Below are positions 1-8,706 of a stretch of DNA of 64,000 nucleotides, one piece after another. The notes under the pieces were generated by a model, which was not told the DNA's origin, made no database searches, and saw only the letters and a list, made by a program, of their open reading frames with translations. Position 1 is the stretch's first letter. Each line of letters opens with the position of its first letter. The DNA comes from Scandinavium sp036409475 (lineage in GTDB: Bacteria; Pseudomonadota; Gammaproteobacteria; Enterobacterales; Enterobacteriaceae): positions 62,001 to 126,000 of the forward strand of contig NZ_JAYRCK010000009.1 of the NCBI RefSeq assembly GCF_036409475.1, in the 5' to 3' direction. The position numbers and the translations under genes are program-made.

Positions 1-1
1 C

Positions 2-748
2 TCGCTGCTGCCGACGATCATCACTTTGTCGATCTTCGCGATACTGGCGGCGCTGTTGAAAAACCTGCTGCATACCGACTTGATCCATCTGATCATCACG
101 CTGATTCAGCAGCCATTACGCTTGATCAATACCAGCCTGCCGGGCACGATTTTTATCTACAGTTTCGGCAACTTCCTGTTCACGTTGGGGATCCATCAGG
201 CGGTGGTGAACAGCGTGATTCTGGAGCCGTTCCTGCTGATCAACACCAATGAGAATATGCTGGCGTTTGCTGCCGGGCAGCCGATCCCGCACATCATCAA
301 CAATATCTTTGTACCCACGTTTGGCATGGTGGGTGGCACCGGGAGCACGATTTCTCTGCTGATTGCTATTTTCCTGTTCTCACGGCAGAAAGCGTCTAAA
401 CAGGTGGCTCGTCTGGCTATCACGCCGGGGCTGTTTAACATCAACGAACCGGTTATTTTTGGGCTGCCGATTGTGTTTAACATCCCGCTGATGATCCCGT
501 TTGTGCTGCTGCCTGCCATCGGCATCTTCTTCGCATGGCTTTGCACCACCTTGGGTTTGATGTCGCGCTGCGTGGTGATGATCCCATGGACAACACCCCC
601 TGTGCTCAGCGCGTGGCTGGCAACCGCTGGGGACTGGAGAGCGGTAGTGGTTCAGTTGATAATCATCATCTTTGGTGTATTCTTCTACCTGCCTTTCCTC
701 AAGATTGCAGAGCGAGTGGCCTTAAAAAACAGTGGGATAGCAGACTAA
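2..748 (+). CDS. PTS lactose/cellobiose-family EIIC permease, C-terminal part (runs off the window)
   Basis: The reading frame is open from the first bases, so only the C-terminal part of the permease is present. It would be the membrane-channel subunit (EIIC) of a phosphotransferase system for a beta-glucoside or related disaccharide. Visible are several hydrophobic spans and the family motif GLFNINEPVIFGLP, typical of CelB/ChbC-type EIIC proteins, followed by two further spans and a short hydrophilic tail. The stop lies 17 bases before a GntR-family regulator on the same strand, suggesting that the regulator controls this PTS. The substrate cannot be read from the fragment. E. coli K-12 has no such gene next to ldtB, so this is an accessory locus. 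Confidence 0.85.
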   Translation, partial: SLLPTIITLSIFAILAALLKNLLHTDLIHLIITLIQQPLRLINTSLPGTIFIYSFGNFLFTLGIHQAVVNSVILEPFLLINTNENMLAFAAGQPIPHIINNIFVPTFGMVGGTGSTISLLIAIFLFSRQKASKQVARLAITPGLFNINEPVIFGLPIVFNIPLMIPFVLLPAIGIFFAWLCTTLGLMSRCVVMIPWTTPPVLSAWLATAGDWRAVVVQLIIIIFGVFFYLPFLKIAERVALKNSGIAD

Positions 749-765
749 GTAAGGATGGATGGGCA

Positions 766-1479
766 ATGGCGGCGAAGTACTTAAACATCGCGCGAGAAAT
801 CAAGAAGCGCATCATCAGCCAGCGGTATCCAGCCAGTTCACCGTTGCCCGATCAGTTCGCCCTCGCGGCGGAGTTTCAGACCAGCAGAATGACCATTCAG
901 CAGGCCATGCGTCAGCTGATTGTCGAAGGGCTAATCTATACGCGTCAGGGGCAGGGGACGTTTGTTCGTAAAAACTTCCTGCAGCTTTCGCAATGGGATT
1001 TGCCCGGCAGCGACTACTTTGGTGCGACGAAAACCTGGGAACATCTGGGCAAAGTAAGCAGCCAGATCGTGCGCTTTGAGCTACGCTTCCCGACCGAGAA
1101 AGAACAATCGTCACTGCTGATTAACGCGGATGCGCCGGTGTACGATTTCGTGCGTTTGCGTTTACTCAATGGCGAACCGATGTCGCTCGATGCGACGGTG
1201 ATGCCGGTAAGCCTGGTGCCAGGTCTCAATAAAACGCATCTGGAAAGTTCGGTGTTTCAGTATGTGGAAACGTTGGGGCTGAAAATTATGGGGTCGTATC
1301 GCGTGGTCCGTGCCATCAAACCGGGTGAGCTGGAACAACAGCATTTGATCTGTGAAGCGAATGATCCAGTGCTGGAGGTGGAGCAGGTTATCTATCTGGA
1401 AGATGGTACGCCGCTGGAGTATGCCCACTGCCATTACCGTTACGATCACGGCGGGATTGTGATTGTGAACAACGGCTAA
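766..1479 (+). CDS. GntR-family (HutC/UTRA) transcriptional regulator
   Basis: A 237-residue regulator with an N-terminal winged helix (about residues 1-70; LPDQFALAAEFQTSRMTIQQ is the helix-turn-helix) and a C-terminal UTRA ligand-binding domain (about 85-235), which in this family senses a sugar phosphate or amino acid. The chosen ATG follows GGATGG and keeps the standard domain start; the longer frame upstream overlaps the EIIC gene and is unlikely to be translated. It lies directly behind a PTS EIIC gene, so it probably regulates that PTS operon in response to the imported phosphosugar. Which sugar is unknown. Confidence 0.85.
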   Translation: MAAKYLNIAREIKKRIISQRYPASSPLPDQFALAAEFQTSRMTIQQAMRQLIVEGLIYTRQGQGTFVRKNFLQLSQWDLPGSDYFGATKTWEHLGKVSSQIVRFELRFPTEKEQSSLLINADAPVYDFVRLRLLNGEPMSLDATVMPVSLVPGLNKTHLESSVFQYVETLGLKIMGSYRVVRAIKPGELEQQHLICEANDPVLEVEQVIYLEDGTPLEYAHCHYRYDHGGIVIVNNG

Positions 1480-1500
1480 TAAAACGCAGCGATAAAATAA

Positions 1501-1522
1501 AGCGGGTTATCAAAACCCGCTT
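1501..1522. repeat. First copy of a 22-base direct repeat flanking a two-hairpin element
   Basis: Bases 1501-1522 are identical to 1664-1685, each forming a GCGGGTT/AACCCGC hairpin. Between the two copies lies the two-hairpin element at 1585-1653. The upstream copy lacks the T-tract of the downstream one. The arrangement looks like a duplicated terminator with an element placed between the copies. Confidence 0.7.
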
Positions 1523-1584
1523 GAGAGTGATGACAAACCTCTAACGAATGAGATTTGTCATAGGGTACCGAATAAAAAAACAAG

Positions 1585-1653
1585 GAAAATCAATTTATTG
1601 ATTTTCGGCTGCTCACCACAAAGAAGGAAAAACCACGCTTTTTCCTTCTTTGT
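1585..1653 (+). repeat. Two-hairpin repeat element, copy A
   Basis: The first perfect hairpin (1585-1606) has arms GAAAATCAAT and ATTGATTTTC with a two-base loop. The second (1618-1653) has 15-base arms ACAAAGAAGGAAAAA and their complement around a six-base loop. The two are joined by GGCTGCT. A second copy in opposite orientation lies at 60365-60434. Read on the minus strand, the first hairpin is followed by a T-rich run and may terminate ldtB. Confidence 0.7.
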
Positions 1654-1663
1654 CAGCAGTCTG

Positions 1664-1690
1664 AGCGGGTTATCAAAACCCGCTTTTTTT
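1664..1690 (+). terminator. Rho-independent terminator downstream of the GntR regulator
   Basis: A GCGGGTT/AACCCGC-type stem with a short loop is followed by seven T residues on the plus strand. The same 22 bases occur at 1501-1522, where no T-run follows. This copy is the better terminator for the GntR transcript. It also sits 17 bases beyond the stop of the convergent ldtB gene. Confidence 0.7.
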
Positions 1691-1706
1691 GTGCTCGCAG
1701 AAGCTA

Positions 1707-2627
1707 TCAGTTCAGACGAACTGGCATCCCGGAACGGTCCTGAACCGCCTGATCAACCACGCTGGTGTCAACGTCAGCCTGGGTTGTTACAGCCTGAACA
1801 GATTTGGTCAGTGTGATTGGCACAATCTCGCCACCGTTGAACTGCGCATCTGTAGTCGACAGCGGGTTGTGAACTTCAATGTAACGGCTGCCATCTGGCT
1901 CGGTGGTCGCTTTTACTGGCTCATCGATGAACTGGACGCGCGTTCCGACTGGTACGTTCTGGAACAGGAACTTGATGTCTTCGTTACGCAGACGAACACA
2001 ACCGTGGCTCACGCGCAGGCCGATACCGAAGTTGGCGTTAGTACCGTGAATGGCATACAGACGGCCGATATACAGCGCGTACAGGCCCATTGGGTTGTCC
2101 GGACCTGCTGGAACAACGGCTGGCAGCGGGTTGCCTGCGGCGATGTATTCCGCGTGCATTTTCGCGGTTGGCGTCCAGGTTGGACCCGCTTTCTTACGTT
2201 CAACTTTAGTGGTCCAGTTGATTGGCGTGTCTTTACCTAACTGGCCGATACCAATGGGCAGCACGATAACGGTGTTGGTGCCCGCAGGGTAGTAGTACAG
2301 ACGCATTTCGGCGCTGTTAATCACGATACCTTCGTGCGGGGTGTCCGGCAGGATCAGCTGCTGCGGGATGTTCAGCACGGTACCGCCTTTCGGCAGGTAC
2401 ACGTCAACACCCGGGTTGGCTTCGGTCATGTTGGACAGACCCATCTGATACTGTGCTGCGAAGTACTCCAGCGGCTGTTTGTTGCCATCAGGGATGGTAA
2501 CAACCTGATTCTGGCCAATCAGGCGGCTGCCGTCGGTTGGCAGCGGATAAGTCACAGCAGATGCAGTCTTGCAAAAGCCCATAACGGCAAACGCTGCCGC
2601 GAAAAGCGTAGTTAATTTCATTTTCAT
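1707..2627 (-). CDS. ldtB: L,D-transpeptidase LdtB (YbiS), Braun lipoprotein attachment
   Basis: A periplasmic L,D-transpeptidase that links the C-terminal lysine of Braun lipoprotein (Lpp) to meso-diaminopimelate in peptidoglycan. The protein has a signal peptide (about residues 1-25, cleaved near TASA), a LysM-like segment (about 40-85) and a YkuD catalytic domain (about 100-235) with the active-site motif SHGCVR, in which Cys is the nucleophile. The chosen ATG gives 306 residues, the length of the E. coli protein; longer frames upstream lack conservation. It is divergent from ybiT, as in E. coli. E. coli has several paralogues, but sequence and neighbours both favour ldtB. Confidence 0.95.
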   Translation of the reverse strand: MKMKLTTLFAAAFAVMGFCKTASAVTYPLPTDGSRLIGQNQVVTIPDGNKQPLEYFAAQYQMGLSNMTEANPGVDVYLPKGGTVLNIPQQLILPDTPHEGIVINSAEMRLYYYPAGTNTVIVLPIGIGQLGKDTPINWTTKVERKKAGPTWTPTAKMHAEYIAAGNPLPAVVPAGPDNPMGLYALYIGRLYAIHGTNANFGIGLRVSHGCVRLRNEDIKFLFQNVPVGTRVQFIDEPVKATTEPDGSRYIEVHNPLSTTDAQFNGGEIVPITLTKSVQAVTTQADVDTSVVDQAVQDRSGMPVRLN

Positions 2628-2855
2628 GTTTTGCGAAATATCGTTGCCGCGCAGGCTGTTGTTGGAGAAATGTAACCCGTAATGGGAGCGCATTATATGT
2701 GCATTCGAGGCAACAGGGAAATCAGATGTGGATGAAATCACATTTTTTTCACTGTACCCGCGCCTGTCGACAGTGTAGACATTCAACGCGCAGGGCGATT
2801 TTAATTCAGAATTGTGGCAAAATAGGCTGTTTGTCACATCTTTCAGGATACGCTC

Positions 2856-4451
2856 GTGTTAACAACCAGCAACGTCACCATGCAGTTCGGCAGTAAGCCG
2901 CTGTTCGAAAACATCTCCGTCAAATTTGGCGGCGGCAACCGTTACGGCCTGATTGGCGCCAACGGAAGCGGTAAATCCACCTTTATGAAAATCCTGGGCG
3001 GCGATTTAGAGCCAACCCTGGGTAACGTTTCCCTCGATCCTAACGAGCGCATCGGTAAGCTGCGCCAGGATCAGTTCGCCTTCGAAGCGTTTTCTGTGCT
3101 CGACACCGTTATTATGGGTCACGCCGAACTCTGGGAAGTGAAGCAAGAGCGCGATCGCATTTACGCCCTGCCGGAAATGAGCGAAGAAGAAGGCTACAAA
3201 GTTGCCGACCTCGAAGTCGCTTATGGCGAAATGGATGGTTACTCTGCGGAATCACGCGCAGGTGAACTGCTGCTCGGTGTTGGCATTCCTGTGGAACAAC
3301 ATTACGGCCCGATGAGCGAAGTCGCTCCAGGCTGGAAGCTGCGTGTCCTGCTGGCGCAGGCGCTGTTCTCCAATCCAGACATCCTGCTGCTCGATGAACC
3401 GACGAACAACCTGGACATCGACACCATCCGCTGGCTGGAAAGCGTGCTCAACGAGCGCAACAGCACCATGATCATCATCTCGCACGACCGTCACTTCCTG
3501 AACATGGTCTGCACCCACATGGCCGACCTCGACTACGGCGAGCTGCGCGTCTACCCGGGTAACTATGATGAGTACATGACGGCGGCGACCCAGGCGCGTG
3601 AACGTCTGCTGGCCGACAACGCCAAGAAGAAAGCGCAAATTGCTGACCTGCAGTCCTTCGTCAGCCGCTTCAGCGCCAACGCCTCTAAATCCCGTCAGGC
3701 AACCTCTCGTGCTCGTCAGATTGATAAAATCAAACTGGACGAAGTGAAAGCCTCCAGCCGTCAGAACCCGTTCATCCGCTTCGAGCAGGACAAGAAACTG
3801 TTCCGTAACGCGCTGGAAGTGGAAAAACTCACCAAAGGCTTCGACAATGGCCCGCTGTTCAAGGGCGTGAATCTGTTGCTGGAAGTGGGCGAGAAGCTGG
3901 CGATCCTGGGGACCAACGGTATCGGTAAATCGACCATGCTGAAAACGCTGGTGGGGGCACTCGAAGCCGACAGCGGCAGCGTGAAATGGTCTGAAAACGC
4001 GAAAATTGGTTACTACGCGCAGGATCACGAATACGAATTCGAAAACGATCTCACCGTCTTTGAGTGGATGAGCCAGTGGAAACAGGAAGGGGACGACGAA
4101 CAAGTGGTTCGCAGCTTCCTCGGCCGTCTGCTGTTCAGCCAGGACGACATCAAAAAGCCAGCCAAAGTGCTTTCCGGTGGTGAGAAAGGGCGCATGCTGT
4201 TCGGCAAGCTGATGATGGAAAAACCGAACATCCTGGTGATGGACGAACCGACCAACCACCTGGATATGGAATCCATCGAATCCCTTAACATGGCGCTGGA
4301 AATGTATCAGGGCACCCTGATTTTCGTTTCCCACGACCGTGAGTTCGTCTCCTCGCTGGCGACCCGTGTGATTGAGATTACGCCAGAGCGCGTGATCGAC
4401 TTCAGCGGCAACTACGAAGATTACCTACGCAGTAAAGGCATCGACGGCTAA
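2856..4451 (+). CDS. ybiT: ABC-F family ATPase YbiT
   Basis: A soluble 531-residue ABC-F protein with two ATP-binding domains and no membrane segments. The first domain has GANGSGKST (about residues 34-42) and LLLDEPTNNLD. The second has GTNGIGKST, the signature LSGGEKGRM and LVMDEPTNHLD. Between them lies the charged linker (about 235-310) typical of this family. Family members such as EttA act on the ribosome; YbiT is one of four E. coli paralogues and its exact role is less clear. Translation starts at GTG, as the alignment with the E. coli N-terminus requires. It is divergent from ldtB and followed by an ERIC element. Confidence 0.95.
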   Translation: MLTTSNVTMQFGSKPLFENISVKFGGGNRYGLIGANGSGKSTFMKILGGDLEPTLGNVSLDPNERIGKLRQDQFAFEAFSVLDTVIMGHAELWEVKQERDRIYALPEMSEEEGYKVADLEVAYGEMDGYSAESRAGELLLGVGIPVEQHYGPMSEVAPGWKLRVLLAQALFSNPDILLLDEPTNNLDIDTIRWLESVLNERNSTMIIISHDRHFLNMVCTHMADLDYGELRVYPGNYDEYMTAATQARERLLADNAKKKAQIADLQSFVSRFSANASKSRQATSRARQIDKIKLDEVKASSRQNPFIRFEQDKKLFRNALEVEKLTKGFDNGPLFKGVNLLLEVGEKLAILGTNGIGKSTMLKTLVGALEADSGSVKWSENAKIGYYAQDHEYEFENDLTVFEWMSQWKQEGDDEQVVRSFLGRLLFSQDDIKKPAKVLSGGEKGRMLFGKLMMEKPNILVMDEPTNHLDMESIESLNMALEMYQGTLIFVSHDREFVSSLATRVIEITPERVIDFSGNYEDYLRSKGIDG

Positions 4452-4460
4452 TTCCCATCG

Positions 4461-4582
4461 TTTCCCGTCGTTTTTCACGCTGCAACTGTGTTGGCTGCAC
4501 CCGCGCACCCCGGTCACTTACTTAAGTAAGTGACCGGGGATTTACGGGCTTGCCGCCGTGTTGCAACGCGAAATCCATAGGG
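4461..4582. repeat. ERIC (IRU) intergenic repeat
   Basis: About 120 bases match the enterobacterial repetitive intergenic consensus. They include the central palindrome with arm CCCCGGTCACTTACTT and its complement (4508-4539), preceded by CTGCAACTGTGTTGGCTGC and followed by CTTGCCGCCGTGTTGCAAC. These elements are non-coding and located after genes; here the copy lies between ybiT and the terminator of the convergent GH31 gene. Confidence 0.85.
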
Positions 4583-4659
4583 AAACAGGCTCCGGTGCGA
4601 CTGAATCTACCCACTACTGGTGTCACATTCGGGGCACTGTAACGTTATCGCTCAGCCAT

Positions 4660-4695
4660 AAAAAATGCCATGTGCGGTTGCACATGGCATTTTTT
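4660..4695 (-). terminator. Bidirectional terminator after the GH31 gene
   Basis: A perfect stem with arm AAAAATGCCATGTGC, loop GGTT and its complement ends in a T-run on both strands. It lies 26 bases beyond the stop of the minus-strand GH31 gene and can also stop readthrough from ybiT. Confidence 0.85.
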
Positions 4696-4720
4696 GTTAC
4701 TGACTGCCGAAAATAGCGGC

Positions 4721-7087
4721 TTAGTTCACGGCCCACTCACTGGCGGCAACGCCGTTAATCAGCAACTGGCGTTTTTCACCCGCTGGCAGCGTGACCTTCA
4801 GGGTTTTCCACGCCGGACGATAATCGCCACGTGGATTCACGTTCAGGTTGATGGTGCTGCCATTGCAGACCATTTCCCACTCCAGCCACAGCGCTTTGCC
4901 GTCTTTGTAGCCCCAGGTTTCGCCGTCATCTTCAAACAGCAGACCTTTATCGCTGCCCACGCCTTTCAGTGGGAACAGTTTCAGCTCGCGGTTGACGTCG
5001 GCTTCTGGCTTAACGTGCTTGATGCGGTCGCTCAGTGGCAAACCTGCACCGGCGCGAACCAGCAACGGCAGTTTTTCCAGCGGCGCATCAATGACGATGC
5101 TCTGGCCGCCAGAGAACCACTCGCCGGTATAGAAATCATACCAGCCGGTTTCGTTAGCAGGCAGCCACACAGGACGCTGGCGCTGGCCTTGCTCAACCAC
5201 GCTTGCGACCAGCAAATCACGGCCCAGCAGGAAGTCATCACACTCCGCGAACGTCTGCTCGTCGTGCTCGTGATCGAGGAAGGTTGGACGCAGCATCGGC
5301 TCATCGTCTGCATGCGCCTGCCACAGCAGGGTGTACAGATACGGCATCAGGCGGTAACGCAGTTCAATCGCACCACGGATGCACGGCGTGATAGCCGGGT
5401 ACATCCACGGTTCGTTGACCGTGTGATCGTCATTCCACGAGTGAATGGTAAAGCGCGGGTGCATCACGCCATTCTGTACCCAACGCACGAACAGTTCCGC
5501 ATCAGGCTTATCGCCAGAGAAACCGCCGACATCGTGGCCCACGTTAAACAGGCCAGACAGGCTCATGCCCACGCCCATACGGGTGTTATAGCGCAGCGTG
5601 TCCCAGTTGGTACGGTTGTCGCCGCTCCAGGTCTGAACGTAGCGTTGCATCCCCGCACAACCTGAACGTGAAATCAGGTAAGGGCGTTTTTCTGGCGCGA
5701 AACGTTGCTGAGCTTCCATGGAGGCACGCATCATCAGCAGCGGCATCACAGGGCGCACGTGCTTAATCGCGATCTCTTTGCCGAAGCCATAGCAGCGAGC
5801 TTCGCCATCCCACACTTCGTATTCGTTATTGTCGTTCCAGGTGGAATCAATGCCCATTTCCAGCAACTGGGTCGTCACGCCTTCCTGCCACCAGGCCACC
5901 GTGGCCGGGTTGGTGAAGTCCAGATGCGAACCTTCGTCATCCCAGAACACGGAACGTTCTGGCGCATTCACTTCCGAATCACGAACAAACAGGCCTTTCT
6001 CTGCCACTTCGTTATAGCGAGGATGATCCTGTAACAAGCACGGCTTGATGTTTGCTGCCAGTTTCAGGCCCGCATCGTGGAAGGCTTTGCTCATCACCTT
6101 CGGCTGCGGCACTTTGTCGTAGTTCCAGTTGAACACGTAGCGCTTGCCGTTGATGGAGGTGTAACCGGAAGAGAGCTGGAACGAATCGCAAGGGATCGCA
6201 TGCTCATCGGCCAGACGAATGAAGTTCATCAGCTGATTTTGCGCGTCCGGCGCATCGGTATAGTGCATGGTGGAACCGCTGTAGCCCAGGCTCCATTTCG
6301 GCCCGAACAGCGTTTTCCCGGTCAGGCGCACGAAGGATTTGGTGATGTCCAGCACACGCTTACCGGTGAACAGGTAGTAGTCGATGTCACCGGCTTCAGC
6401 CTGCCAGCGGCGATAAGCTGTGTGGTAGTTATCCAGCTCGTTACCTAAGTCCAGCCAGCAGCTGCTCAGGTTGTCATAGAACAAGCCAACGCTGATGTCA
6501 TCGCGGCGAGTGATAGTAAACGGGATGTGTTTGTAGAGCGGGTCGGTGCTGACCGCGTTATAGCCCATCGCGTCCAGGTTACGCATTTCATAGCGTTTAC
6601 CTGTACGTTGCAAATCGCCTGCTTTTTCACCCAGCCCGTAGAAACGCTCGTCTTTCTGTCGCTTCAGATAGTGCGCCACGCCGTCACCGTGGGCGTTAAC
6701 CAGATAGGCGCTGGTCGGGCGGTCACCGGTCAGATACTGCCATTCACCTGCTTCATTCTTGTAATGCCATTCCAGCCACAGCGGCTGATGAACGGTCACA
6801 CGCAGCTGTGACGTGCTGATAGTCAAACGATCGTCTTGCTTATCCAGCGTCCAGGCCGGCAGGCTGAAACCACTCAGGTCTTCACGTGAACGACCTTCCC
6901 ACGGCACATCCTGATCCGGCGCGATGCTCCAGGTTTTGTCGAGGGCCAGTTTCCCTTGGCGTTTGAGCAACACGCGGAACAGATTTTCTTCCAGCATGTA
7001 CAGGCACAGGGTGTGTTGCCCGTCGACCTTCAGTTCGACGTGATGGGCGGTTTGCGTTTCAAAAGTCCAGTGTTTAAGCGTCTTCAT
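4721..7087 (-). CDS. Glycoside hydrolase family 31 alpha-glycosidase
   Basis: A cytoplasmic (no signal peptide) 788-residue GH31 enzyme. It has an N-terminal beta-sandwich (about 1-235), a catalytic barrel (about 245-580) and C-terminal beta domains. The nucleophile region reads DSTWNDNNEYE, equivalent to the WxDMNE motif of alpha-glucosidases, and the acid/base Asp lies in WSGDNRTNW. It probably releases glucose or a related sugar from an alpha-linked glycoside brought in by the MFS transporter 15 bases upstream, with which it appears cotranscribed. The RLPRP-type residues that define sulfoquinovosidases were not identified, so the substrate is left open. E. coli K-12 lacks this gene here, so it is an accessory sugar module between ybiT and ybiU. 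Confidence 0.88.
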   Translation of the reverse strand: MKTLKHWTFETQTAHHVELKVDGQHTLCLYMLEENLFRVLLKRQGKLALDKTWSIAPDQDVPWEGRSREDLSGFSLPAWTLDKQDDRLTISTSQLRVTVHQPLWLEWHYKNEAGEWQYLTGDRPTSAYLVNAHGDGVAHYLKRQKDERFYGLGEKAGDLQRTGKRYEMRNLDAMGYNAVSTDPLYKHIPFTITRRDDISVGLFYDNLSSCWLDLGNELDNYHTAYRRWQAEAGDIDYYLFTGKRVLDITKSFVRLTGKTLFGPKWSLGYSGSTMHYTDAPDAQNQLMNFIRLADEHAIPCDSFQLSSGYTSINGKRYVFNWNYDKVPQPKVMSKAFHDAGLKLAANIKPCLLQDHPRYNEVAEKGLFVRDSEVNAPERSVFWDDEGSHLDFTNPATVAWWQEGVTTQLLEMGIDSTWNDNNEYEVWDGEARCYGFGKEIAIKHVRPVMPLLMMRASMEAQQRFAPEKRPYLISRSGCAGMQRYVQTWSGDNRTNWDTLRYNTRMGVGMSLSGLFNVGHDVGGFSGDKPDAELFVRWVQNGVMHPRFTIHSWNDDHTVNEPWMYPAITPCIRGAIELRYRLMPYLYTLLWQAHADDEPMLRPTFLDHEHDEQTFAECDDFLLGRDLLVASVVEQGQRQRPVWLPANETGWYDFYTGEWFSGGQSIVIDAPLEKLPLLVRAGAGLPLSDRIKHVKPEADVNRELKLFPLKGVGSDKGLLFEDDGETWGYKDGKALWLEWEMVCNGSTINLNVNPRGDYRPAWKTLKVTLPAGEKRQLLINGVAASEWAVN

Positions 7088-7102
7088 AACAGTCGTCCAC
7101 GA

Positions 7103-8404
7103 TCAGGCGCGCTTAGCGCGACGTTCAGCAATAAATGCAACCAGGAATACCGCGCCAATCAGGTCAAAGAAGCCCATGGCGACGAACAGCGGGTTGAAGC
7201 CAATTTTGTCGGCAGTCACCCCAATAATCAGAGAGAAGAGGAAGCTTGCGATCCACGCCGCAGAGCCGCGCATGCCGTTAACGGTCGCCATCTGGCCTTT
7301 ATCGAAGGACTCCACCACCAGGGCGCTCAGCATGCAGGAGATGATTTGGTGACCGAAGCCGCCGATGGAAATCAGTGCAATCGCCACATACGGGTTGTTG
7401 GTGAACACCATTGCTGCCAGGGAAAGCATCAGGAATGCGCCGCTGACGGAAGAGGCAATGATTGAGTTCACACGGGTGCAGCCAAAGAGGCGCACATACA
7501 GTTTGGTGAGGTAACCACTTGCCACGCTACCCAGATCAGCCGCGAGGAACGGCAGCCAGGCGAAGAGGGCGATTTGTTTCAGGTCCATGCCGTAGGCTTT
7601 GGCGAGATACAGCGGCACCCAGAAGCTCATGACTGCCCAGGCGGGCTCCGCCATAAAGGCCGGGATGGCGATGCCGTAAAAACGCTTATTCTTGCCAATG
7701 GTACGCAGCGCGGTGAAGAAAGGCAGTTTGACTGGTGGTGCTTCGTTGTCCTGGTTGATGAAAGCCAGTTCTTCTTTGCTCAGGTTCGGGTGTTTGTCCG
7801 GGTTGTGGTAGAAAGTCCACCACAGCGCGACCCACACCAGCGCGAGGAAGCCGGTGAACATGAACGCACCCTGCCAGCCGAAAGAGGCGTGAGCAAAGTA
7901 AATGATAGGCGGAGCCAGCATTGCCCCAATCGAGAAACCGACACCGGCCCAGCCAGCAGCAATCGGGCGTTCAGATTTCGGGAACCATTCGCCAATGGTT
8001 TTGGCGTTAGCGGGCGTTGCGGCCGCTTCGGAAGCCCCCATCCCAAAACGCAGCAGCGCCATATGCAGCCAGCTACCTGCGCCAGCATGAGCGATACAGG
8101 CGACAGCCCACAAGATGGCACAAATCATAAACCCGAGTTTCAGGCCGATGACGTCAATTAACCAACCGCAGATAGGCTGGAAGATCGTATAGGCAAGCTG
8201 GAAGGCGCCCACAATCCATGAATACTGTTCTGTGGTAATGCCGAGCTCGGTTTTGAGCTCAGGCGCGAGGATGCCCAGAGAGTTGCGTGTGATGTAGTTG
8301 ACGGTGACGCCGAGTAAAAACAGCACCAGCACCCACCAGCGCAAATTTTTCACCACGCGGCGTGATTTGCTGGCTGTCATATCGTTATTAATACCTTGGC
8401 TCAT
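7103..8404 (-). CDS. MFS transporter, anion:cation symporter (ExuT-like) family
   Basis: A 433-residue protein with about 12 membrane helices, resembling hexuronate/sugar-acid symporters of the ACS family (a conserved N-terminal NYITRNSLGILAP segment and RFGMGASEAAATPAN in helix 4). The ATG at 8404 is preferred over one four codons upstream because it follows GGAG at good spacing. It is the first gene of a two-gene unit with the GH31 enzyme, so the likely cargo is a glycoside or an acidic sugar conjugate hydrolysed by that enzyme. A LacI-type regulator is transcribed divergently from the next gene. Confidence 0.85.
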   Translation of the reverse strand: MSQGINNDMTASKSRRVVKNLRWWVLVLFLLGVTVNYITRNSLGILAPELKTELGITTEQYSWIVGAFQLAYTIFQPICGWLIDVIGLKLGFMICAILWAVACIAHAGAGSWLHMALLRFGMGASEAAATPANAKTIGEWFPKSERPIAAGWAGVGFSIGAMLAPPIIYFAHASFGWQGAFMFTGFLALVWVALWWTFYHNPDKHPNLSKEELAFINQDNEAPPVKLPFFTALRTIGKNKRFYGIAIPAFMAEPAWAVMSFWVPLYLAKAYGMDLKQIALFAWLPFLAADLGSVASGYLTKLYVRLFGCTRVNSIIASSVSGAFLMLSLAAMVFTNNPYVAIALISIGGFGHQIISCMLSALVVESFDKGQMATVNGMRGSAAWIASFLFSLIIGVTADKIGFNPLFVAMGFFDLIGAVFLVAFIAERRAKRA

Positions 8405-8706
8405 AGAAATCTCCACAAGACGGTTTGTAGGGGGAAAAGTGACCCACTCATTCCGTGAGTTGTTACACCAATTTTTTATTTAGCTGAAACTTAACGGTTT
8501 TATTGTTGTAATCTTCCAGATAACTAGTATGGAAGTTGTCAGGCCAATTTAGAGTAGGCCAGAAAAATGGCTGACAATAGTCCATTTTATGAAAGTTTTT
8601 TCATGGCGTATCGGGTTTCAAGCGAAAGGTCACATTTACCCCTTTAGGGACAGGGTATATTACTCATGAAAATTCTTTCATTTTCGAAATGGAGGTAGAT
8701 CACAAA
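8405..8706. promoter_or_regulatory. Divergent control region between MFS-GH31 and the LacI-type regulator
   Basis: About 300 non-coding bases. They hold TTTC-N4-GAAAG at 8616-8628, the palindrome TTTCGAAA near 8682-8689 just ahead of the regulator's ribosome site, and a TATATT-like -10 box near 8656. The inverted pair ACTCA/TGAGT lies at 8446-8460 close to the MFS start. These are candidate operators; which protein binds them is not known. Confidence 0.45.

Noticed and set aside
535..765. N-terminal extension of the GntR regulator
   Set aside because: It overlaps the end of the EIIC gene and adds non-family sequence; the ATG at 766 with a ribosome site is better.
3252..4334. Long open frame opposite ybiT
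   Set aside because: Mirror frame of a conserved ABC-F gene; His/Phe/Gln-rich with no recognisable domain.
4670..5665. Open frame opposite the first GH31 gene
   Set aside because: Starts inside the terminator of the GH31 gene and mirrors its codons.
4721..7087. Sulfoquinovosidase (YihQ-like) identity for the first GH31
   Set aside because: Neighbours are not sulfoquinovose genes and the diagnostic residues were not recognised, so only the family is called.
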